Assembly (NCBI GenBank): GCA_938004015.1
Contig: CALKWU010000244.1
Location: 1 to 5,987 of the forward strand
DNA from: an uncultured Oceanobacillus sp.
GTDB lineage: Bacteria > Bacillota > Bacilli > Bacillales > Amphibacillaceae
Reading direction: 5' to 3'
DNA length: 5,987 nucleotides
In this document: positions 1-5,987 of the stretch, one piece after another
How the letters are laid out: each line of letters starts with the position of its first letter
How positions within the stretch are numbered: the first letter of the stretch is position 1
The notes under the pieces: model-generated
What the model was told of the DNA's origin: nothing
Seen by the model: only the letters and a program-made list of their open reading frames with translations
Databases searched by the model: none
Position numbers and translations under genes: made by a program

Positions 1-903
1 ATTTTTTGCTGTGGACTTGCTTTTACGGAAAAGCGTTCCGTTGATGAGCAGTTTTTGTTGTCGGATATTGCTGAGGAAATTCAGGAAATTTATCTTGGAG
101 ATATTCCTTTAGATTGGACGAATTATCAACATCGGAAATCTCTCGTCCGAGCTTTGAAAAAGATGGTGGATTTCAGGATCATTAAACTTGTTGATGGAGA
201 CATTGAATTGTTCGCAAATCACGAAGAACATGAAGTGTTGTATGAAGTGACTGTCTATGCCCGTTATTTTATGCGCTCTTATCCGGATGACCTTTTCCAA
301 TACAACTCGATCGACGAAATTCTTGAAAGTGAATGGGAAAGACATCAACAAGATGCACGGAGGAAACGGGTATACCGCAAGTTGATGTTTTCTCCGGTCG
401 TCTACCGCGAAAACGAAGAGGACCCGGATTTTGCTTACATCCGTAATTACCGGAACCGACTGAGGGACGATTTAGAAGAACATACTCCTTTCCAATTGGA
501 AGTGTTTAAAAATGCAGCTATGCTTGTTTTGACTGAACGGAAAGAACGTTATCAATTGTTCCCGAATCAAAAAGCCATTTCGAATGTTGCCCTTCATTTT
601 CAAGCTCATCTCCGCAAGCGGATCGATACGTACAGCATTAATGCGCTCGGTGAATTAAAGCTCACTAGAACGGACTTTACCCAGTTGATTGAAGAAGTGA
701 AAAAACGGTACGGCCACGGTTGGAGCAAGAAGTACCGGGACATGTCATATACGGCAGTTGCAGAGGAATTGTTGCAATTTTGCAAGGAATGGGAACTTGC
801 TTATGTTGAGGAAGACAGTGGGATGATCGTTCTACAGCCGGCAATCGCCCGCATGATAGGAACTTATCCGAAAGACTTTGATCTGAAAGGTGATGGACAA
901 TGA
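1..903 (+). CDS. jetB: JetB-like Wadjet subunit, DUF2398 / TIGR02678 family (5' end cut off by window)
   Basis: This is the C-terminal 300 residues of a DUF2398 (TIGR02678) protein. The frame is open to base 1, so the true start lies upstream; the TTG at 55 is only the first start-like codon in view. Family members are usually near 400 residues, so roughly 100 are missing. Numbering from base 1, recognisable family features are a PVVY segment (132-135) after a basic helix, the RNRLRDDLEE helix just before a LEVF strand (166-169), a winged-helix-like part with YTAVAEEL (about 250-257), and the closing PAIARMI motif (280-286). There are no membrane segments or signal peptide in the visible part. 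In Wadjet complexes JetB is the KITE-like subunit that binds the kleisin JetA and supports the JetC ATPase; that role is inferred from the family and the gene order. The stop overlaps the jetC start by four bases (ATGA), which suggests co-translation. Family call is fairly sure; the exact role is by analogy. Confidence 0.85.
   Translation: MFCCGLAFTEKRSVDEQFLLSDIAEEIQEIYLGDIPLDWTNYQHRKSLVRALKKMVDFRIIKLVDGDIELFANHEEHEVLYEVTVYARYFMRSYPDDLFQYNSIDEILESEWERHQQDARRKRVYRKLMFSPVVYRENEEDPDFAYIRNYRNRLRDDLEEHTPFQLEVFKNAAMLVLTERKERYQLFPNQKAISNVALHFQAHLRKRIDTYSINALGELKLTRTDFTQLIEEVKKRYGHGWSKKYRDMSYTAVAEELLQFCKEWELAYVEEDSGMIVLQPAIARMIGTYPKDFDLKGDGQ
886..893 (+). promoter_or_regulatory. Ribosome binding site of jetC, inside the end of jetB
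   Basis: AAAGGTGA is a good Shine-Dalgarno match that ends six bases before the ATG at 900. It lies inside the last codons of jetB, and the jetB stop overlaps the jetC start as ATGA. This fixes the jetC start and points to translational coupling of the two subunits. Confidence 0.8.
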
Positions 904-3900
904 ACAAATGGAAAATCAACCGCGCCGGTTTATTCAACTTCTGGTACTATGACGAAGAAATATTCCCTTTCGCTAACGGGAAACTGCTCTTGCGTGGGGC
1001 GAATGGGTCTGGGAAATCGGTGACGATGCAAAGCTTTCTGCCGGTGTTGTTGGACGGAAAGACATCTCCTGACCGACTCGACCCCTTTGGTTCCCGTGCA
1101 CGGCGGATGGAAGATTATTTGCTTGGCGAAAAGGGAGTTGTTGACCGGGATGAAAGAACCGGTTACTTGTTTATGGAATTCAAACGGGAAACGACGGAAC
1201 AATACTTGACGATTGGTATTGGACTTCAAGCGAAACGCCATAAGCCAATGAAGTTTTGGGGATTTGTCATTACCGATAACCGCCGCATCGGTAAGGATAT
1301 CCACCTTTACAAACCGGAAAAACATGCCGGAAAGACCGAGAAAATCCCATTATCGCGTGTCGAATTGGAAAATCTCATCCAAGATGGTGGCCAAGTTGTC
1401 CAAACGAAAACAGAATATATGAAGCTCGTCAACAAGCATTTGTTCGGTTTCGAGACGCTGGAAGCTTATGAAGATTTGATTAAATTGCTCATCCAATTGC
1501 GGAGTCCGAAATTGTCGAAGGATTTCAAGCCGTCGGTCATTTATGAAATTTTGGAAGCCGCCTTGCCTCCACTTTCCGATGAAGATTTGCGCCACTTATC
1601 CGATACAATCGAGCAGATGGATCAGACGAAACAGCAAATCGAACAATTGGAACGGGAAGCGGCTGCAGTGGAAAGCTTGAATCGGGTGTATCGGCGATAT
1701 AATCAACACGTGTTGGCTGATTTAGCCAATGAGTTTCTCAAAGCCGAAAAACGCCTGGTGAAAGAACAAACAGATTGGCGGCAATTGGAAAAGAAAAGCG
1801 ATGAGTTGCAGGAAGAAATCGAACAGTTGGAAAAAGATATCCGTGAACTCAAGATTCAACTAGGGTCGTACAGGCAGCAGAAAGAACGATTGATGAAGCA
1901 TGATGTATGGAAATTGGAAAACGAACGGCGTCAAAAGCTAGAGCAATTGGAACAAACAAAGAAACTATTGAAGAGCAAGGAACAGCGTCTCCAGCAAGAC
2001 CGTACTCAGGAAAACAAATTGCTCCATATGAAAAATGAATTGGAAGCGGAACTGGTTAACCGACTGAACACGATGAAAGATAAGCTGCTCGATTTGCAAA
2101 ATGATGCCGAAGAAACGTCCTTTGCAGATAAACATGAAATCAATCGGCATGATTTTGAGCGTCATTTGGAGAAGCGGTTCGATTTTTCCCTATGGACGAA
2201 AGAAGCGGCTCTCCACCTTGAAAAATTGGAGCACATCAAAGACGATTTGCAGGAACTCGAACAACTTATTGAGCGGTATCAGGAAAAAGACCGCCAATTG
2301 GCCGAAGAAAACCAAGCACTTGATACGTTGATCCGTCAGGAAGAAGAATGGAGACGGATGTTTGAAGAGGATAAGGAACGAACGTTGGATGCCATTCATC
2401 ATTGGAAGGAAGCGGCCGATTGGTTGGAGATTTCGGACGAAGCGATGCAGGACGTCGCACGGCATCTGTATGAATTATATGAACCTACAAGTTATGAACA
2501 GGTAATGGAGCCGTTCCGCCGGGCGTTCTTGAACTTTGAACAGAAACAGCGAGAAATTTTAGCGCAGTTGAATTTTGAGAACAAGCAGCTGTCGGAAGCA
2601 ATCCGGGAAAAAGAAAACGAGCTTTCTGAGTGGCTGAAGAAAAAAGATCCCGAACCGGAGACCGACTCGTTGACAAAAGAAGCCCGGCAACAATTACGGG
2701 AAAAAGGAGTCTCGTTCATCCCCTTTTACCAGGCGGTGGAGTTCCAGGAACATGTTGAGCCTGACATGCAAAAACGGGTGGAAGCGGCTCTTTTGGACAG
2801 TGGATTGCTTGATGCGTTGTTGACGGAAGAAGAGGTCGCCATCACCTACGACCGCACGATCCGTCCGAATCCTCAACTTTTCGCCCATACGTTGGCGGAT
2901 GTTCTTAAACCGGATCTCCCAGAAGACAGTGCCATTCCTGCACGCCTTGTTGCGGATGTGTTAAGTAGCATCACGATTGGCGAGACGGAACAGTCGGGAA
3001 GTTCAGTGACTGTGGACGGCAATTATGAACTTGGTATCTTGAAGGGGCATGCACTGCCGGTGGATGAAGTCCGCTATATCGGCCGGAATGCGAGGAAACG
3101 GTTCCGCAATGAGCGGATCGCAGCAATCAAAGCAGAAATCATTGCCTTGGAAGAAAAGAAAAAGGCAGTGGAAAATGACATCCTTGAGATTCAGGGAATG
3201 TTAAAAAAAGCGAAAACCGATTTAGCGCAGTTTCCGGACGATGCGGATTTGCAAACGGCATATGAAAATATTAAAAAGGTGCGCTTTGAGATTAATCAAC
3301 GTAAAAAACATGTCGAACGCTTGTCCAGTGAGGTGAAATTAATCTACAATCAGTTCACCGATTTGAAGCAAAGGATTTATGAAGCGACTAGGGATTTGGA
3401 TATCGAAAATAAAGTTTCCGATTACCAAGATGCGATTGCCGCTATGAAACGATATGAAAAAGACTTATCTGAACTGGAAAAAGAACATATCCATTATGTA
3501 AACAACCTGAAAGAAGGAAAGACGCTTGCTGAACGAATTAATGAATTGGATGAAAGAATCATCGAATTGAGTGGTGAGCTGAACGATGCCGAAGATAAGA
3601 CAGAAATTCTTCGGCAAGATATCCAACATATTGACAAGACGCTGAAACAGGCGGGTGTTGATGATGTCCACCGCCAAATTGTAGAAGTGCAAGATATGTT
3701 AGATCGTTTGGAAAAAGCGTTGGAGGATAAAAAAGTCGCTAAACCTGGCAAGGAAAAAGAACTTGAACAGGTGACGCAACAAGTGGAAGAAAAAAGTGTC
3801 AAAGTTGATTTTTGGACGAATATGACTGATACATGGAAGATGACGCTCGAGCGTGAATTGCAACGCGGGCTTTATGAGCGGCATGATGATGAAAAGCCGC

Positions 3901-5033
3901 TCGTTGAGATTGCAGGACTAATTTTGAAAAAACACCGTTACGTCCTCAAAGAGAAGAATCGGAGCAAACTTTCCGAGGAATTGACGAAAGAATATTACAA
4001 ACAGAACAGCGACTTGATGGAGTATCGTCCGAACACTTTCACTGCGCCGATTTCTGTTCCGCAGTGGATGACGGAATGGACGGAGCCGGATGATGCGCCA
4101 TACATCGACCAGTGGCGTCGCATCGTGGACAGGCAAATCATCGAATTGCACTACTTCGGTAAACAAGTGAGTCCGTTTACCCTGGAAGAAAAAGTGAAAG
4201 AGGAACTGGCTCGACAGGAGAGTTTACTCGATGAACAGGATCGCCAATTGTATGAAGAAATTTTATTCAATACTGTCGGTCAGAAACTTCGGGCCAGAAT
4301 CCGCCGGGCAGAAAAATGGGTCGCCCAAATGAAAGAATTGATGGAGAATCGTGACACATCATCAGGCTTGTCTTTCTCCATCCGTTGGAAACCTCGCACC
4401 GCCGATTCGGAAATGGAAATGGATACGGTCGACCTCGTCCACTTGTTGCGACAGGATTCAAAACTCTTGAAGGAAGAAGATATTGATAAGGTCATCAACC
4501 ATTTCCGCTCAAAAATAGAAAGAGCAAAAGAAATGGTCGGTGAAGGCAATGAAATGCAGACATTGCTCCAAGTGTTGAAGGAAGTGCTCGATTATAGGAA
4601 ATGGTTCTCCTTCGTGCTTCATTTCCAAAGAGAAGGGGAGCCGCGCCGGGAATTGACGAACAATCAATTTTATAAATTCAGCGGTGGGGAAAAAGCGATG
4701 GCGATGTACATCCCGTTATTCACCGCCTGTTATTCTCGCTATCTTGAAGCCCATCCGGATGCGCCGTTCATCATTTCATTGGATGAAGCTTTTGCTGGTG
4801 TCGATGAAAAGAATATCCAGGAAATGTTCGAGATTGTCGAACAGCTCGGCTTCGATTACATCATGAATTCGCAAATCCTCTGGGGTGATTATGATACCGT
4901 GGGCGAGCTATCCATCTGCGAGTTGATCCGACCGAAAAATGATGATTGTGTCAGTGTGATTCGCTACTATTGGGATGGAAACAAACTAAATATGGAAATG
5001 CCCGAGAAAACAGAAGAACCGACCATTGTATGA
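900..5033 (+). CDS. jetC: JetC-like SMC/MukB-type ATPase, TIGR02680 family
   Basis: This is the complete motor subunit, 1377 residues, a usual size for TIGR02680. The N-terminal head opens with a conserved RAGLFNFW-type segment (8-15) and Walker A GANGSGKS (33-40), followed by an LLDG...RLDPFGS block typical of the family. A first heptad-rich arm runs from about 235 to 600, with non-coil breaks near 402-434 and 498-545. A globular middle domain covers about 604-730 and ends in a YIGRNARKRFR motif. A second arm runs from about 735 to 970. The C-terminal head carries the ABC signature FSGGEKA (1260-1266), Walker B FIISLDE with D1295 and presumed catalytic E1296, and the D-loop AGVDE (1299-1303), so ATP hydrolysis looks intact. 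By family knowledge two copies dimerise with JetA and JetB to extrude DNA loops. General SbcC- or MukB-like DNA repair proteins are alternatives, but the DUF2398 and DUF2399 neighbours argue for Wadjet. No frameshift was seen. Confidence 0.93.
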   Translation: MNKWKINRAGLFNFWYYDEEIFPFANGKLLLRGANGSGKSVTMQSFLPVLLDGKTSPDRLDPFGSRARRMEDYLLGEKGVVDRDERTGYLFMEFKRETTEQYLTIGIGLQAKRHKPMKFWGFVITDNRRIGKDIHLYKPEKHAGKTEKIPLSRVELENLIQDGGQVVQTKTEYMKLVNKHLFGFETLEAYEDLIKLLIQLRSPKLSKDFKPSVIYEILEAALPPLSDEDLRHLSDTIEQMDQTKQQIEQLEREAAAVESLNRVYRRYNQHVLADLANEFLKAEKRLVKEQTDWRQLEKKSDELQEEIEQLEKDIRELKIQLGSYRQQKERLMKHDVWKLENERRQKLEQLEQTKKLLKSKEQRLQQDRTQENKLLHMKNELEAELVNRLNTMKDKLLDLQNDAEETSFADKHEINRHDFERHLEKRFDFSLWTKEAALHLEKLEHIKDDLQELEQLIERYQEKDRQLAEENQALDTLIRQEEEWRRMFEEDKERTLDAIHHWKEAADWLEISDEAMQDVARHLYELYEPTSYEQVMEPFRRAFLNFEQKQREILAQLNFENKQLSEAIREKENELSEWLKKKDPEPETDSLTKEARQQLREKGVSFIPFYQAVEFQEHVEPDMQKRVEAALLDSGLLDALLTEEEVAITYDRTIRPNPQLFAHTLADVLKPDLPEDSAIPARLVADVLSSITIGETEQSGSSVTVDGNYELGILKGHALPVDEVRYIGRNARKRFRNERIAAIKAEIIALEEKKKAVENDILEIQGMLKKAKTDLAQFPDDADLQTAYENIKKVRFEINQRKKHVERLSSEVKLIYNQFTDLKQRIYEATRDLDIENKVSDYQDAIAAMKRYEKDLSELEKEHIHYVNNLKEGKTLAERINELDERIIELSGELNDAEDKTEILRQDIQHIDKTLKQAGVDDVHRQIVEVQDMLDRLEKALEDKKVAKPGKEKELEQVTQQVEEKSVKVDFWTNMTDTWKMTLERELQRGLYERHDDEKPLVEIAGLILKKHRYVLKEKNRSKLSEELTKEYYKQNSDLMEYRPNTFTAPISVPQWMTEWTEPDDAPYIDQWRRIVDRQIIELHYFGKQVSPFTLEEKVKEELARQESLLDEQDRQLYEEILFNTVGQKLRARIRRAEKWVAQMKELMENRDTSSGLSFSIRWKPRTADSEMEMDTVDLVHLLRQDSKLLKEEDIDKVINHFRSKIERAKEMVGEGNEMQTLLQVLKEVLDYRKWFSFVLHFQREGEPRRELTNNQFYKFSGGEKAMAMYIPLFTACYSRYLEAHPDAPFIISLDEAFAGVDEKNIQEMFEIVEQLGFDYIMNSQILWGDYDTVGELSICELIRPKNDDCVSVIRYYWDGNKLNMEMPEKTEEPTIV

Positions 5034-5039
5034 AGGTGA
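5033..5039 (+). promoter_or_regulatory. Ribosome binding site deciding the jetD start
   Basis: AAGGTGA begins at the last base of the jetC stop codon and ends eight bases before the ATG at 5048, a normal Bacillota spacing. An in-frame ATG at 5030 overlaps the jetC stop (ATGA) but has no convincing Shine-Dalgarno site, and a GTG at 5036 sits inside the site itself. The ATG at 5048 is therefore preferred; the adjacent ATG at 5051 is also possible. Confidence 0.7.
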
Positions 5040-5047
5040 TTGCATCG

Positions 5048-5987
5048 ATGATGAAAGAAGCATTATATTATTTTCAAGAATCCAACTTCGATCGTTTGTT
5101 CACATTGTTCAAGAAAAAATACGAGTCTTTAGGGCGAATCGGCGGAACGGTGAAAATCGATACATTCAATGACATGGAGCTTTCCGCCATTGCTCGTTTT
5201 TTTGGTCTTGCATCTGATGAGTTGAGGGAAACAGGAAGAATATCATTGTCGGAATTCGATCGACAGTTACAGCGCACGAAGTTTTCTGGCGTGACTTTGA
5301 AAGATTTGCTGGAAGCATATTTTGCTGAACCATTGATTTCAAAAAAGGAAAAAGAGCAGTTGCAAAAGGAACAACAAGACTCATTTTTTGAGAAGTTGTT
5401 GACAGATTTTCCACGTTTGGAATTTTGGTTGGATTATATTAGGAAACGGACACCGGATACGTTTTGGATTTATCGGCTAATGGATGACTCGCCCAGTGAT
5501 TTTCGTGAAAAAATTCAGCACTTGGAACGAGCGTTCACCAATTTGCCAGATGAATTGGAACGCTTGCCTGTGTTCAGTCAGAGGATTACGCGAGATCCAC
5601 ATGCTTTTGATGTGAATACGAATTTAGGGAGACTCTTTCTGCATTTGTTGGCGGTCGATCATTGCCAGGAGGATACAGTTGCCATCCCGCTAGACACGGA
5701 AAGCATGAATGAATTGCTATTACATTATCATTTGTTGAGGGATGATATCACCAACTATGTCACTTGCGCTAATTTGTTGGCGGAAAAAGATGACAGGGTG
5801 CATCCCTTGTGGTATGCGGCGGCAGAAACGCAGAGTGTGTTGAACATACCGCTTCGGGAATTGATTGGTTTATCAAGAGTTTTTCCTTCTGACGGTAAAA
5901 ATAATGTTTGGATTGTTGAAAATTCTGGTGTGTATTCGAGCATTTTGGATAAAGTATCGGACGTACCGATCATTTGCACTCATGGGC
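5048..5987 (+). CDS. jetD: JetD-like Wadjet nuclease subunit, DUF3323 + DUF2399 / TIGR02679 family (3' end cut off by window)
   Basis: The frame stays open from 5048 to the window end, giving 313 residues of a protein usually a little over 400. Residues about 10-245 fit the N-terminal DUF3323-like region, with a family-style block of GRIGGTVKID, then LSEFDRQLQ and LKDLLEAYF. From about 250 the DUF2399 part begins: HPLWYAAAE (252-260), an LRELIG segment (269-274), then VWIVEN (287-292), followed by IICTHG just before the cut. In DUF2399 proteins the equivalent segments read roughly V.VCEN and PLVCT.GQ. The glutamate E291 is the expected first acidic metal-binding residue of the TOPRIM-like fold; the later acidic residues lie outside the window. 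In studied Wadjet systems JetD cuts plasmid DNA presented by the JetABC motor; that activity is inferred here. The gene follows jetC after 14 bases with its own ribosome site. The family call is strong, the start moderately sure. Confidence 0.87.
   Translation, partial: MMKEALYYFQESNFDRLFTLFKKKYESLGRIGGTVKIDTFNDMELSAIARFFGLASDELRETGRISLSEFDRQLQRTKFSGVTLKDLLEAYFAEPLISKKEKEQLQKEQQDSFFEKLLTDFPRLEFWLDYIRKRTPDTFWIYRLMDDSPSDFREKIQHLERAFTNLPDELERLPVFSQRITRDPHAFDVNTNLGRLFLHLLAVDHCQEDTVAIPLDTESMNELLLHYHLLRDDITNYVTCANLLAEKDDRVHPLWYAAAETQSVLNIPLRELIGLSRVFPSDGKNNVWIVENSGVYSSILDKVSDVPIICTHG

Noticed and set aside
55..57. TTG at 55 as the start of the first gene
   Set aside because: The frame is open all the way to base 1 with family-like sequence, no ribosome site precedes the TTG, and about 100 family residues would be missing. 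The gene is cut by the window edge.
1635..1970. Recurring CAATTGGAA-like words that look like short DNA repeats
   Set aside because: They encode recurring Gln-Leu-Glu in coiled-coil heptads, are irregularly spaced and in frame, so they reflect protein composition and not a DNA repeat or array.
2101..2331. Plus-strand 76-residue reading frame inside jetC
   Set aside because: It lies in another frame of a clearly coding coiled-coil region and has no ribosome site or recognisable protein features.
3465..3884. Minus-strand reading frames opposite the second JetC coil (and similar ones along the window)
   Set aside because: Their Phe- and Ser-rich composition is what antisense reading of Lys/Glu/Gln-rich coils produces; no start signals or family resemblance were seen.
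4684..4866. Plus-strand 60-residue reading frame over the signature and Walker B region
   Set aside because: It is an out-of-frame shadow of the strongly conserved ATPase head.
5044..5049. ATCGAT palindrome next to the jetD start as an operator
   Set aside because: A six-base palindrome is expected by chance and it falls between the ribosome site and the start codon; there is no second half-site or longer symmetry.

Overview
The window holds the downstream three quarters of a four-gene SMC-like operon on the + strand. I read it as a Wadjet (JetABCD / MksFEBG / EptABCD-like) plasmid-defence system of the DUF2397-DUF2398-TIGR02680-DUF2399 type, which I recall as Wadjet type II. Family calls come from recognising conserved sequence, not from a database search. 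The organism is probably a Bacillota bacterium of the Bacillales kind. The reasons are strong AAGGTGA-type Shine-Dalgarno sites, intermediate base composition and a Lys/Glu-rich proteome, so this placement is inference.

Layout: (1) bases 1-903 hold the 3' part of jetB (DUF2398/TIGR02678). Its reading frame is open to the first base, so its start lies outside the window. (2) Bases 900-5033 hold a complete jetC, a 1377-residue SMC-like ATPase (TIGR02680 family). It has an N-terminal Walker A, two coiled-coil arms around a central globular domain, and a C-terminal signature motif plus Walker B. (3) From 5048 to the window end lies the 5' part of jetD (DUF3323-like N-terminal region followed by DUF2399). 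It is cut off just after the first acidic motif of its TOPRIM-like nuclease domain. The expected first gene, jetA (DUF2397, kleisin-like), would lie upstream of base 1.

The genes are packed as one transcription unit: jetB and jetC overlap by ATGA, and jetC and jetD are separated by 14 bases with the jetD ribosome site starting at the last base of the jetC stop codon. In characterised Wadjet systems, JetA, JetB and JetC form an SMC-like motor that extrudes DNA loops, and JetD is the nuclease that cuts small circular DNA such as plasmids once the motor senses the closed circle. I saw no promoter, terminator, RNA gene, CRISPR array or mobile element, and no non-coding stretch longer than 14 bases.
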